From: a virus
Virus record (IMG/VR): IMGVR_UViG_3300021963_004014
Span: 1-29,523 of that record
Length of the DNA stretch: 29,523 nucleotides
Direction: 5' to 3' (one strand)
Position numbers and translations under genes: made by a program. Of the stretch, positions 1-7,231 are shown one piece after another (the first letter of the stretch is position 1; the number at the start of each line of letters is the position of its first letter). Below the pieces are notes generated by a model that was not told the origin of the DNA, made no database searches, and saw only the letters and a program-made list of their open reading frames with translations.

Positions 1-2
1 CA

Positions 3-830
3 GCTGAAGCATTAGGTACTTCTGGTTCTGCAGCGTTCAACGAAATGTCTTTCTCTATTGATAAGACAACAGTTACTGCAAAATCACGTGCATTGAAAGC
101 AGAATACACAGTTGAATTAGCACAAGATTTGAAAGCTATTCACGGTCTTGACGCTGAAGCAGAATTATCAAACATCTTGTCACAAGAATTTATGTTTGAA
201 ATTAATCGTGAAGTTGTTCGTACAATTTACAAAGTTGCTAAGCCAGGTTCACCAGCTACAGCATCTGCTGGTACATTCGACTTAGACGTTGACTCTAATG
301 GACGTTGGTCTGTTGAGCGTTTCAAAGGTCTATTGTTTAACATTGAGCGCGATGCTAATCACATTGCTCAAGACACACGTCGTGGTAAAGGTAACTTCAT
401 CGTTTGCTCTGCAGACGTTGCAAGTGCATTAGCTATGTCTGGTGTTCTAGACTACACTCCAGCGTTGTCTACAAACTTAAATGTTGATGACACAGGTAAC
501 ACATTCGCAGGTGTATTGAATGGTCGCTACAGAGTTTACATTGATCCGTATTCCAGCAACCTAGGTGCAGCAAATCAGTTCTACATGGTTGGTTATAAGG
601 GTTCTTCTCCTTATGACGCAGGTATGTTCTACTGCCCATATGTTCCTCTACAAATGGTTCGTGCAGTTGATCCTAACAGCTTCCAGCCAAAGATTGGCTT
701 CAAGACACGTTATGGTTTAATTGCTAACCCATACGTAGTACAATCAGACGGTTATACAAATGATGCAGACACATTTACGGCTGACCGTAATCAGTACTAT
801 CGTCGCACACGTGTATTGAACTTAATGTAA
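3..830 (+). CDS. 23: Major capsid protein gp23, C-terminal part (5' truncated by window)
   Basis: This is the T4-type major head protein, the HK97-fold subunit that forms the hexamers of the capsid shell. The reading frame is already open at base 3 (AEALGTSGSAAFNEMSFSID), so the ATG at 45 is internal and the true start lies before the window. About 275 residues are visible. The stretch TVTAKSRALKAEYTVELAQD followed by AIHGLDAEAELSNIL and FEINREVVRTI is the hallmark conserved core of T4-like gp23 proteins, which are usually about 450-520 residues long. The protein ends in YYRRTRVLNLM and the gene is followed by hairpins and a strong terminator, as expected for a very highly expressed virion gene. 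Recognition is from family motifs; no cleavage site by the prohead protease is visible because that lies in the missing N-terminus. Confidence 0.96.
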   Translation, partial: AEALGTSGSAAFNEMSFSIDKTTVTAKSRALKAEYTVELAQDLKAIHGLDAEAELSNILSQEFMFEINREVVRTIYKVAKPGSPATASAGTFDLDVDSNGRWSVERFKGLLFNIERDANHIAQDTRRGKGNFIVCSADVASALAMSGVLDYTPALSTNLNVDDTGNTFAGVLNGRYRVYIDPYSSNLGAANQFYMVGYKGSSPYDAGMFYCPYVPLQMVRAVDPNSFQPKIGFKTRYGLIANPYVVQSDGYTNDADTFTADRNQYYRRTRVLNLM

Positions 831-846
831 TTTTTACATATATTAA

Positions 847-879
847 ACCGGCATTAAGATCGGTACAGTCACAGACTGT
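847..879 (+). other. Two small hairpins ahead of the capsid-gene terminator
   Basis: ACCG (847-850) can pair with CGGT (861-864), and ACAGTC (865-870) pairs perfectly with GACTGT (874-879) around a 3-base loop. They sit end to end between the gp23 stop codon and the terminator stem. A possible role is protecting the 3' end of the capsid mRNA or helping termination; that role is inference. Confidence 0.5.
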
Positions 880-881
880 TT

Positions 882-910
882 AAAAGGGGGAAGAAATTCC
901 CCCTTTTTTT
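882..910 (+). terminator. Rho-independent terminator after gp23
   Basis: The stem AAAAGGGGG (882-890) pairs with CCCCC followed by TTTT (899-907) around an 8-base loop, and the T run continues to 910. This is a textbook intrinsic terminator placed 52 bases after the gp23 stop codon, closing the head-gene operon. Confidence 0.9.
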
Positions 911-914
911 GCCT

Positions 915-922
915 TATAAATA
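915..922 (+). promoter_or_regulatory. T4-type late promoter (TATAAATA) upstream of gene 3
   Basis: An exact TATAAATA, the -10 sequence read by the T4-family late sigma factor gp55, lies directly after the gp23 terminator and 26 bases before the ATG of gp3. The placement between a terminator and a virion gene, with gp55 itself encoded at 5467-6066, makes a late promoter very likely. Confidence 0.85.
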
Positions 923-947
923 TTAATGTTAGTAAAAGGAATGTTAA

Positions 948-1532
948 ATGTATACTGCAAATATAGATGTTTTACAACAGAACTACTTTAGGAATCTGCC
1001 AAAAACAAATGATTACCTAAGACCAAACGCGTTTAAGTTTTCAATAAAGGATATACCAGGTGTATCGTTTACTTGCCAATCAGCAAACTTACCGCAATTG
1101 GCATTGGGATTTGCAGTGCAACCAACACCGTTTACTGATATTCCTCGCATTGGCGATAAACTGAATTTCGGAGACTTTACTATTAGATTTTTAATTTCCG
1201 AAGATATGTCAAATTACTTAGAATTATATACATGGTTAGTGGCTCTTGGTTTTCCTAAAGATTACAATCAATTTGGATCATTTGTTGCAAATAGACCAAG
1301 TTCGTTCCCACTCGTAACCAACGCAAAGGGCGAAAAAGAAGTTTTGGCATACTCGGATGGTACTTTATCGATTTTAGACTCGACAAATACCCCTAAGGTG
1401 AATATAATATATAAAGACTTGTTCCCAGTGTCTTTAGAAGCTTTGGATTTTGATATTGCTTCTGCTAGTGTTGAGTACTTTACTGCAATCGCTTCCTTTA
1501 AATATACATACTTTGAGGTGGAGCAAATTTAA
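948..1532 (+). CDS. 3: Tail completion protein gp3 (tail tube cap)
   Basis: Likely the T4 gp3 homologue, which caps the head-proximal end of the tail tube and stabilises the sheath. The protein has 194 residues (T4 gp3 has about 176). The C-terminal FKYTYFEVEQI closely matches my recollection of the T4 gp3 end (PYTYFQVEKDG), and the central FLISEDMSNYLELYTWLVAL fits the gp3 FIVDEEL...MYEWML segment. Position also agrees: gp23, gp3, uvsY, uvsW, 55 is the usual order in T4-like cyanophages. An AAAGGA ribosome binding site (935-940) sits 7 bases before the ATG, and the gene follows a late promoter. The tail tube protein gp19 has a related fold and is the main alternative. Confidence 0.8.
   Translation: MYTANIDVLQQNYFRNLPKTNDYLRPNAFKFSIKDIPGVSFTCQSANLPQLALGFAVQPTPFTDIPRIGDKLNFGDFTIRFLISEDMSNYLELYTWLVALGFPKDYNQFGSFVANRPSSFPLVTNAKGEKEVLAYSDGTLSILDSTNTPKVNIIYKDLFPVSLEALDFDIASASVEYFTAIASFKYTYFEVEQI
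1380..1408 (+). promoter_or_regulatory. Possible sigma70-type promoter inside gene 3
   Basis: TCGACA (1380-1385), a 17-base spacer and a perfect TATAAT (1403-1408) give one mismatch to consensus. It lies about 140 bases upstream of the glycosyltransferase at 1549. It has the same layout as eight exact matches elsewhere in the window, but on its own it is weaker evidence. Confidence 0.45.
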
Positions 1533-1548
1533 TTAATATGGAGATTTT

Positions 1549-2448
1549 ATGGCTAATAATAACAAACCTGGATTGAAAAACATTCCAAAAATTCCGGTTC
1601 CAAAATTTAACAAACCGGCGGCCGCCCCGCAACAGCAACAAGCTCAACCAGGGCAGTTACAAATTAACATTGAAGAATTGCGTAAAGAAAAAATCTTTAT
1701 TGCGACCCCTTGTTACGGTGGTATGCTTACAGAAGCATATTTCAGATCAATGGTTCGTACATTGACATTCTTTAACCAACACCAAATTCCAATCGCATTT
1801 GGTACAATTGCAAATGAGTCTTTAGTTACTCGTGCTCGCAATGTGTTGGTTGCTTATTTTCTACAAAGCAACTATACTCGCTTATTGTTTATTGATGCAG
1901 ATATCGAATTCCAAGTTGAAGACGTTTTAAAATTACTTGCACACAACAAAGAAGTTTGCGTTGGCGCATATCCTAAGAAGGGTGTTAACTGGCAGCGTAT
2001 TCGCGATATGGTTCTTAGCAAAAAAGATGAACCAATGGCTGACGGAGCAATTGCATCTTCAGGTAGCGACTATGCTATTAACTTTAAATTCCTTAATCCA
2101 GGTAGCAAACAAATTGCTATTGAAAATGGCGTAATTCGTTTACACGATGGCGCTACAGGATTTATGATGATCAAGCGTGAAGCAATTGATAAGATGATTG
2201 CTGCTTATCCTGAGTTGAAGTATAACAATGATTTGAATACTCCTCCAGATTTGCAAGACTTCTTCTATGCATTCTTTGACACAATGATTGATCCTAAAGA
2301 TCGTCGTTACTTGTCAGAAGATTACACATTCAGCAGACGCTGGCAAGATATCGGTGGTGACATTTGGCTTGACCCAACTATCTCATTGAATCACTTTGGA
2401 TCATTTAACTTCCAAGGTAATCCAGCACAAATTATTCAAATTGGATAA
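1549..2448 (+). CDS. GT-A fold glycosyltransferase (GT2-like)
   Basis: A 299-residue glycosyltransferase of the GT-A type. The first 45 residues are a Pro/Lys/Gln-rich flexible leader (KIPVPKFNKPAAAPQQQQAQ). The catalytic domain begins at KIFIATPCYGGMLTEAYFRS, and FIDADIEF carries the DxD motif that binds the metal and nucleotide sugar. SEDYTFSRRWQDIGGDIWLD is the usual acceptor-side region with the ED pair of GT2-type enzymes. Start is supported by GGAG at 1540-1543. Proteins of this type are frequent in T4-like phages of aquatic bacteria. Being in the late region next to virion genes, it could decorate a virion protein or host surface glycan. Sugar donor and acceptor are not visible. Confidence 0.8.
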   Translation: MANNNKPGLKNIPKIPVPKFNKPAAAPQQQQAQPGQLQINIEELRKEKIFIATPCYGGMLTEAYFRSMVRTLTFFNQHQIPIAFGTIANESLVTRARNVLVAYFLQSNYTRLLFIDADIEFQVEDVLKLLAHNKEVCVGAYPKKGVNWQRIRDMVLSKKDEPMADGAIASSGSDYAINFKFLNPGSKQIAIENGVIRLHDGATGFMMIKREAIDKMIAAYPELKYNNDLNTPPDLQDFFYAFFDTMIDPKDRRYLSEDYTFSRRWQDIGGDIWLDPTISLNHFGSFNFQGNPAQIIQIG

Positions 2449-2451
2449 TCA

Positions 2452-2892
2452 ATGAAATTATCTGACCTGCAGGAAATGTGGGCAGATGATTGTAAGATTG
2501 ACGAAACAAATCTTGGACATGAATCTGCTCGCACACCTACTTTACATTCTAAGTATTTAAATTTTTTATCATCTACTCGGCTTAATTTACGTAAGGCTGA
2601 GTCTGACTACTTAAACCTTCGCCGCAAAAAGTACAAATATTTTAGAGGAGAAATGACTCAGCTAGAATTGTCTGACGAAGGTTGGGATCAATGGCAAGGC
2701 AATAAACCATTAAAGAATGAAATGGATGAATTTCTTCAGGTAGATTCAGACTTGATTATCTTACAAGATAAGATTGAGTATTTTAAAACTGTCATGTATC
2801 AGCTTGAACAAATTATTAGATCATTGAATAGTAGAACATGGGATATAAAAAATAGTATTGAATGGACTAAATTTACGAATGGATTAATGTGA
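2452..2892 (+). CDS. uvsY: UvsY recombination mediator
   Basis: UvsY loads the UvsX recombinase onto single-stranded DNA coated with the phage ssDNA-binding protein, acting in recombination-dependent replication and repair. The protein has 146 residues against 137 in T4. The pattern MKLSDLQEMWADDCKID, then LHSKYLNFLSSTRLNLRKAE, then a basic YKYFRGEMT and a helical C-terminus follows T4 UvsY (MRLEDLQEEL..., LYSKWLNKHSSIKKEMLRIE, YYSGRGDG). It starts 4 bases after the glycosyltransferase stop and its TGA overlaps the next ATG by one base. Immediate neighbours uvsW and gene 55 agree with T4-like order. Confidence 0.93.
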   Translation: MKLSDLQEMWADDCKIDETNLGHESARTPTLHSKYLNFLSSTRLNLRKAESDYLNLRRKKYKYFRGEMTQLELSDEGWDQWQGNKPLKNEMDEFLQVDSDLIILQDKIEYFKTVMYQLEQIIRSLNSRTWDIKNSIEWTKFTNGLM

Positions 2893-3620
2893 TGCGAGAA
2901 CAAAATATTCAAATGAAATATGTTTCGTTACAATCATTGGGGTATATGATTTGTGATGTACCTTTAAACATACAAGAAAAAACCAAAAAAGAATGTGTAA
3001 GACTAATTAATTCTAATTTTGAAGATGCAGTGCCATATAATTATAGTTTAGTGGGCAATATACAACACGAATATAATTTAAATTGCGTAACCGAAGAATT
3101 AAATGACTTTTTAAGTGTAGCCGTCCCCGAATATTTTAAATTTAATCACCAGCACGAATTAGCTAATAAAAAATTTAAAATACAGGAAAGCGATGCTGAA
3201 TTACTTGGAGTTGGATCTAAAAATACAGTAATGCCTTCAGTCTGGATAAATTTTCAACAAAAACATGAGTATAATCCTGTACATTGCCATGAAGGACTTT
3301 TGAGTTTTGTTTACTGGGTAAAAATACCTTATTCTTTAGATAATGAATTAAAAAATCCAATGACTGCGTATGCATTTCAAAAAAGGGCCCCTGCATTTAG
3401 TTATTTTTATAGTAATTGTATCCCCGAAATGACTAGTGAAAATACCTGGGGTCTTGTAGGTTCTCAGATACAACAACATATTATTCCGGTAGATAAATAT
3501 CACGAAGGTAAAATGGTAATTTTTCCAGCATGGTTACAACACGCTGTTTCACCATTCTTTACAAGTGATGAATTTAGAATTTCTGTTGCTGGAAATATAG
3601 GAATGGTCAAAGATGCCTGA
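2892..3620 (+). CDS. 2OG-Fe(II) oxygenase family protein (first of two)
   Basis: A 242-residue protein resembling the phage 2-oxoglutarate/Fe(II)-dependent oxygenases. The sequence NPVHCHEGLLSFVYWVKIPY places H131 and H133/E134 where the family has its metal-binding H-x-(H/D/E) motif. FPAWLQHAVSPFF...EFRISVAGN supplies the distal His (H217) and the Arg (R229) that normally binds 2-oxoglutarate. The start chosen is the ATG at 2892, overlapping the uvsY stop by one base; an in-frame GTG at 2889 would add one residue. It overlaps uvsW by 8 bases. The gene is inserted between uvsY and uvsW, which are adjacent in T4. The substrate is unknown (nucleic acid base, protein or small molecule). The family call is fairly firm; activity is inference. 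Confidence 0.72.
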   Translation: MREQNIQMKYVSLQSLGYMICDVPLNIQEKTKKECVRLINSNFEDAVPYNYSLVGNIQHEYNLNCVTEELNDFLSVAVPEYFKFNHQHELANKKFKIQESDAELLGVGSKNTVMPSVWINFQQKHEYNPVHCHEGLLSFVYWVKIPYSLDNELKNPMTAYAFQKRAPAFSYFYSNCIPEMTSENTWGLVGSQIQQHIIPVDKYHEGKMVIFPAWLQHAVSPFFTSDEFRISVAGNIGMVKDA

Positions 3621-5097
3621 TATAAGAATAAGAAAAAAGAACGAAGTATACTTAAATGTTGATGCTGAACCTTCAATTGCTCAAGAATTGAACGATCATT
3701 TCTCATTTGAGGTTCCTGGTGCAAAATTTCACCCACTTTATAAATCTCGTATGTGGGATGGAAAGGTGCGTCTTTTTTCGATGTTCACTAAAGAGTTATA
3801 TGTTGGGTTAAAAGACTATGTAGAACACTTTGCTAAAGAACGTGATTATACTGTAGATTATTCTGAGTATGTTCATACAGCCGATACCTGTACCCTTGAA
3901 GAAGTAAAAGAGTTTGTAAAAGAACTTAATATTGGTTCCAAGGGTGAACCTCTCGAAATGAGAGATTATCAGATTGATGCTATCTACAAAGCAATCAGTG
4001 ATGGCAGACGTTTGTTATTATCTCCAACTGGTTCGGGTAAGTCATATATCATTTATTGCGTAATGCGTTGGCATGAGAAACAAGGTAGGCGTCAATTAAT
4101 TTTAGTTCCTACTACCTCTCTTGTTGAACAGATGTATTCTGATTTTCAGGATTACTCTTGTTTAAATGGATGGAAAACTTCTAATCATTGCCATCGTATT
4201 TACGGAGGACATGAAAAATCTAATGAATATGATGTTGTTATTAGTACTTGGCAATCTTTATATAAATTACCTAAAAAATTCTTTGATGACTTTCAGGCAA
4301 TTTATGGAGATGAAGCGCATTTGTTTAAAGCTAAATCTTTAACAGGTATTTTAAATAAATGCCCTGGCGCGCCTTATCGTGTAGGTACTACTGGAACATT
4401 GGATGGAACACAGACACACAAATTAGTTCTTGAAGGATTATTTGGTCCTGTTTATAAAGTTACTACAACTAAGAAACTTATTGCTAGCAAAACATTAGCC
4501 GATCTGCAAATTTATAATCTAATATTAGATTATTCGGATGAGATTAAAAAAGCACTTAAAGGAAAAACATATCAAGAAGAAATGGATTTTCTGGTACAGC
4601 ATGAACCGAGAAATAAGTTTATCCGTAATTTGACTCTTAAGCAAGAAGGTAATAGTCTTGTACTATTTCAGTATGTTGAAAAACACGGTAAAAATCTATA
4701 TCAAATGATTAATGATAAAGCTGAAAATCGAAAGGTATTTTTTGTTTACGGTGGAACAGATACGGAACAAAGAGAACAAATTCGAGCATTGACAGAAAAG
4801 GAAAATAATGCTATAATAGTAGCATCGTATGGAACTTTCTCAACAGGAATAAATATTAAAAACCTACATAATATTATTTTTGCATCTCCCTCTAAATCTC
4901 GTATTAGGAATTTGCAATCTATTGGCAGGGGATTAAGAACAAGTGAAACTAAAAGTAGTTGTAACTTATATGATATAGGCGATGATTTGACCTGGAAATC
5001 TAAAAAGAATTATACTTTATTACACATGATAGAACGAATCAAAATCTATAACGATGAACATTTTGAATATAAACTAATAAAAGTACCACTACAATGA
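3613..5097 (+). CDS. uvsW: UvsW superfamily-2 DNA/RNA helicase
   Basis: UvsW is the T4-type SF2 helicase that processes branched DNA and R-loops and shifts replication from origin-dependent to recombination-dependent mode. Length is 494 residues (T4 about 503). Motif Q/I region MRDYQIDAI, Walker A SPTGSGKS (around residues 137-144), DEAH box at 233-236 (YGDEAHLF), motif III VGTTGTL, motif V ASYGTFSTGINI and motif VI QSIGRGLR are all present in order. The N-terminal ~100 residues form the extra UvsW-specific domain with the conserved HPLYKSRMWDGKVRLF. It overlaps the oxygenase gene upstream by 8 bases and shares an ATGA with the next gene. An exact sigma70-type promoter lies within its coding sequence at 4789-4817. 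Confidence 0.96.
   Translation: MPDIRIRKKNEVYLNVDAEPSIAQELNDHFSFEVPGAKFHPLYKSRMWDGKVRLFSMFTKELYVGLKDYVEHFAKERDYTVDYSEYVHTADTCTLEEVKEFVKELNIGSKGEPLEMRDYQIDAIYKAISDGRRLLLSPTGSGKSYIIYCVMRWHEKQGRRQLILVPTTSLVEQMYSDFQDYSCLNGWKTSNHCHRIYGGHEKSNEYDVVISTWQSLYKLPKKFFDDFQAIYGDEAHLFKAKSLTGILNKCPGAPYRVGTTGTLDGTQTHKLVLEGLFGPVYKVTTTKKLIASKTLADLQIYNLILDYSDEIKKALKGKTYQEEMDFLVQHEPRNKFIRNLTLKQEGNSLVLFQYVEKHGKNLYQMINDKAENRKVFFVYGGTDTEQREQIRALTEKENNAIIVASYGTFSTGINIKNLHNIIFASPSKSRIRNLQSIGRGLRTSETKSSCNLYDIGDDLTWKSKKNYTLLHMIERIKIYNDEHFEYKLIKVPLQ
4789..4817 (+). promoter_or_regulatory. sigma70-type promoter inside uvsW
   Basis: TTGACA (4789-4794), exactly 17 bases, then TATAAT (4812-4817), with a TGC extended -10. 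It is a perfect consensus match embedded in uvsW, about 280 bases upstream of the Sm-like gene and gene 55, and may let these be transcribed by unmodified host RNA polymerase. Confidence 0.7.
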
Positions 5098-5516
5098 ACC
5101 AAGCATATAAGCTATTAAAACTTAATACAGGTGACGATATAGTTTGTAAAACTGAAGAAAATTTATCATTAAAAGATAAAGACAGTATTTTTGTACAAGA
5201 CCCTATGATACTCAATCAAATACGAGTGCCATATGGTTCGGGTATAATGGAATCATATACTTTGTCTCCTTGGATGTCTCTTGCTGAAGGCGATTTTTAT
5301 GAAATACCAGCACACTATATTGTGGTTGCCGCCGATATTAAGGAAACTCTTAAAGACAGTTATATAAAGTATGTACATGATCGTAAAGAAGCAGACTTAA
5401 TTGCCGAAACATCTGAAGATACTGAAGAAGAATCTGATAACTCTGAAATTGAAAAAGAAACTAACTATGAAAACAGCCAAAGCACCATTAAACGTCGCGG
5501 ACGCCTCATCCACTGA
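5094..5516 (+). CDS. Small Sm-like (LSm) candidate with acidic tail
   Basis: A 140-residue protein between uvsW and gene 55. The N-terminal half (KLLKLNTGDDIVCKTEENL...SIFVQDPMILNQ...LSPWMSLAEGDFYEIPAHYIVVAADI) has the short beta-strand pattern, with a G-D/E turn after the first strand, seen in Sm-like proteins that phages of this group often encode in this position. The last 45 residues are very acidic (EDTEEESDNSEIEKE) and then switch to a basic end (IKRRGRLIH). Sm-like folds bind RNA or act as regulators, but no partner is visible. It overlaps uvsW by an ATGA, and its 3' end overlaps the chosen gp55 start by 50 bases. The fold assignment is inference from pattern only. Confidence 0.5.
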   Translation: MNQAYKLLKLNTGDDIVCKTEENLSLKDKDSIFVQDPMILNQIRVPYGSGIMESYTLSPWMSLAEGDFYEIPAHYIVVAADIKETLKDSYIKYVHDRKEADLIAETSEDTEEESDNSEIEKETNYENSQSTIKRRGRLIH

Positions 5517-6066
5517 ACCAAAGATGCAAGTGTCGTCACATTATGTTGACAATAAAAAATTCTTGCAAGCATTAATTGACTATAGACAAAGTGTAGTTGA
5601 AGCAGCCGAAAAAGGCGAAGATCCTCCTATTGTTTCTAAATACATTGGTGAATGCTTTATTAAGATTGCAACACATCTTTCTTATAAGTCTAATTTTATT
5701 AATTATACTTTTAAAGATGATATGATATCTGATGGCATTGAAAATTGCTTAACTGCTGTTGCTAAATTTGATCCTGCAAAATCTTCAAATCCATTTGCAT
5801 ATTACACGCAAGTTATCTATTTTGCATTCATTAGACGAATCCAAAAAGAAAAGAAACAACAAGCAACCAAATATAAATTGATTGAGAATATGGATATTGA
5901 TGCCTTAATCTCTCAAGAGCAAGATGGCGAATTTGGATCACAATTCTTAGATTATTTGAAACGACAAATGGATACTATTGATATTGAAAAACGGGTAATG
6001 AGTATTCCGAAAAAGGCTAAAAAAGTTCGAGATGATATCGAAAATCCGCTTGACCTTGATGACTAA
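5467..6066 (+). CDS. 55: Late transcription sigma factor gp55
   Basis: gp55 is the small T4-family sigma factor that directs host RNA polymerase to late promoters (TATAAATA), normally coupled to replication through the sliding clamp. YVDNKKFLQALIDYRQSV corresponds to T4 YVNNKELLQAIIDWKTEL. FKDDMISDGIENCLTAVAKFDPAK followed by NPFAYYTQVIYFAFIRRIQKEKKQ is the conserved sigma region-2-like core. Starting at 5467 gives 199 residues; the in-frame ATG at 5524 gives 180, close to T4 (185), and would avoid the 50-base overlap with the gene upstream. Neither has a good ribosome binding site, so the start is uncertain. The C-terminus (ENPLDLDD) lacks the SLDFLY-type clamp-binding tail of T4 gp55. Its last codons also hold the -35 box of the queE promoter. 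Confidence 0.92.
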   Translation: MKTAKAPLNVADASSTEPKMQVSSHYVDNKKFLQALIDYRQSVVEAAEKGEDPPIVSKYIGECFIKIATHLSYKSNFINYTFKDDMISDGIENCLTAVAKFDPAKSSNPFAYYTQVIYFAFIRRIQKEKKQQATKYKLIENMDIDALISQEQDGEFGSQFLDYLKRQMDTIDIEKRVMSIPKKAKKVRDDIENPLDLDD

Positions 6067-6078
6067 ACACTATATAAT
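6050..6078 (+). promoter_or_regulatory. sigma70-type promoter for queE
   Basis: TTGACC (6050-6055), exactly 17 bases, then TATAAT (6073-6078), with queE starting at 6105 behind a GGAGA ribosome binding site (6096-6100). The -35 box lies in the last codons of gene 55. A TATAAATT (6085-6092), one base from the late-promoter consensus, lies just downstream, so dual early/late use is possible. Confidence 0.78.
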
Positions 6079-6104
6079 ATATAGTATAAATTCTCGGAGA
6101 TATA

Positions 6105-6974
6105 ATGGCAAAATTGAAAATATCAGAACTATTTTATAGTATTCAGGGCGAAGGCAGGTACATGGGAGTACCTTCCGTTTTCTTGAGAACATTCGGTTGC
6201 AACTTTACTTGCGACGGATTTGGGATGGCAAAGGGTGAAAAAAGCGATGAAAGAAATGTTATTGCGATTAAAGCTGATAGCTTTACAAACTATAGAGATC
6301 TTCCTCTTGTTCATACAGGTTGTGACTCTTATGCTTCTTGGGATCCTCGGTTTAAGCATCTTAGCCCTGTACTCTCTACTGATAGCATTACCGATACAAT
6401 TATGGATATATTACCGCACAAGAGGTGGGAAGACGAACATCTTGTAATTACAGGTGGTGAACCATTATTGGGTTGGCAAAAACAATATCCTGAATTATTA
6501 GATCATCCAAAAATGTTAGCATTAAAAGAACTAACATTTGAGACAAATGGTACACAAGCATTGACACCCGAATTTAAACAATATCTTTTAAATTGGACAT
6601 TGAGTAATAAAAATAGATTAACTAAAAGAGGAGTTGATGCGTTAACATTTTCAGTTTCTCCTAAATTATCTGTATCAGGTGAAAAATGGGAAGATGCAAT
6701 TTGTCCTGAAATTGTAGCAGGTTATGAATGGTGTGGATACACATATCTTAAATTTGTAATCGCATCATCTCAAGATGCAGAAGAAGCAGAAGAAGCAGTA
6801 AATGCATATCGTAAAGCTGGTTTTACGGGTCCTGTTTATATTATGCCTCTTGGCGGCACTGAGCAGTTGTACTCTATTAATAATAGGAATGTTGCAGAAC
6901 TCGCAATGCGAAAAGGTTGGAGATACTCAGATAGACTCCAAATACCATTGTTTAAAAACGCGTGGGGAACATAA
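6105..6974 (+). CDS. queE: QueE, 7-carboxy-7-deazaguanine synthase (radical SAM)
   Basis: QueE converts 6-carboxy-5,6,7,8-tetrahydropterin to 7-carboxy-7-deazaguanine (CDG) in the preQ0 pathway. SELFYSIQGEGRYMGVPSVF and FLRTFGCNFTC are typical QueE openings, ITGGEPLL is the SAM-binding GGEP motif, and SVSPKLS is also conserved. The [4Fe-4S] cysteines are unusually spaced: C32 and C36 followed by C73 (TGCDSYASWDPRF), with a ~36-residue insertion where the usual motif is CxxxCxxC. I recall this form from phage QueE proteins, so it is probably functional. Length is 289 residues, longer than E. coli QueE (223). It heads a transcription unit behind a sigma70-type promoter, and folE follows after one small gene. 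Confidence 0.92.
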   Translation: MAKLKISELFYSIQGEGRYMGVPSVFLRTFGCNFTCDGFGMAKGEKSDERNVIAIKADSFTNYRDLPLVHTGCDSYASWDPRFKHLSPVLSTDSITDTIMDILPHKRWEDEHLVITGGEPLLGWQKQYPELLDHPKMLALKELTFETNGTQALTPEFKQYLLNWTLSNKNRLTKRGVDALTFSVSPKLSVSGEKWEDAICPEIVAGYEWCGYTYLKFVIASSQDAEEAEEAVNAYRKAGFTGPVYIMPLGGTEQLYSINNRNVAELAMRKGWRYSDRLQIPLFKNAWGT

Positions 6975-7171
6975 TGTCAAATAGTGCTTTAGATCAAGTT
7001 AAAAGATATGGCTTTGAGGCCAACGATAAGTATATGGATGGTTTTTATCAATTTGCGTATAAACAAAAATTGTATGAAGTATTATGGGAAGCACAACGGC
7101 AATTAAATCGTTGTTCCACATATGTAGGTGAAGAAGAATGGGTTGCTGAAAATCTTCCCAAATATAAATAA
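6974..7171 (+). CDS. Small hypothetical protein
   Basis: A 65-residue protein (MSNSALDQVKRYGFEANDKY...), with its ATG overlapping the queE stop by one base, so translation is probably coupled. It is rich in aromatic and charged residues (YMDGFYQFAYKQKLYEVLWEAQRQLN) and looks like a small, mostly helical soluble protein without membrane segments. I do not recognise it. Its stop codon overlaps a TATAAATA late-promoter candidate. Confidence 0.6.
   Translation: MSNSALDQVKRYGFEANDKYMDGFYQFAYKQKLYEVLWEAQRQLNRCSTYVGEEEWVAENLPKYK
7163..7170 (+). promoter_or_regulatory. Candidate late promoter (TATAAATA) upstream of folE
   Basis: An exact TATAAATA lies at the end of the small gene after queE and 61 bases before the folE ATG. 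This is one of the few non-coding gaps in the region. The site overlaps the last codons (KYK stop), so a chance match cannot be excluded. Confidence 0.5.
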
Positions 7172-7174
7172 CAA

Positions 7175-7192
7175 TGTTACACAAAGGTAACA
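7175..7192 (+). other. Hairpin in the folE leader
   Basis: TGTTAC (7175-7180) pairs with GTAACA (7187-7192) around ACAAAG. It lies between the TATAAATA candidate and the strong AGGAAGGA ribosome binding site of folE, so it would form near the 5' end of a transcript begun there. It may stabilise the mRNA; it has no resemblance to the preQ1 riboswitches I know. Confidence 0.4.
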
Positions 7193-7231
7193 AATTTCAA
7201 ATATCATATCCGTGTTAGGAAGGATTCTAAA

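Noticed and set aside
948-1532. Tail tube protein gp19
   Set aside because: The YTYFEVE ending and the position directly before uvsY fit gp3 better, although the two share a related fold.
6802-6984. 60-residue frame inside queE with a lipoprotein-like signal (LAALSSC), reminiscent of an Rz1-type spanin
   Set aside because: It lies wholly in another frame of a well-conserved enzyme gene, stays hydrophobic after the Cys, has no inner-membrane spanin partner and no good ribosome binding site.
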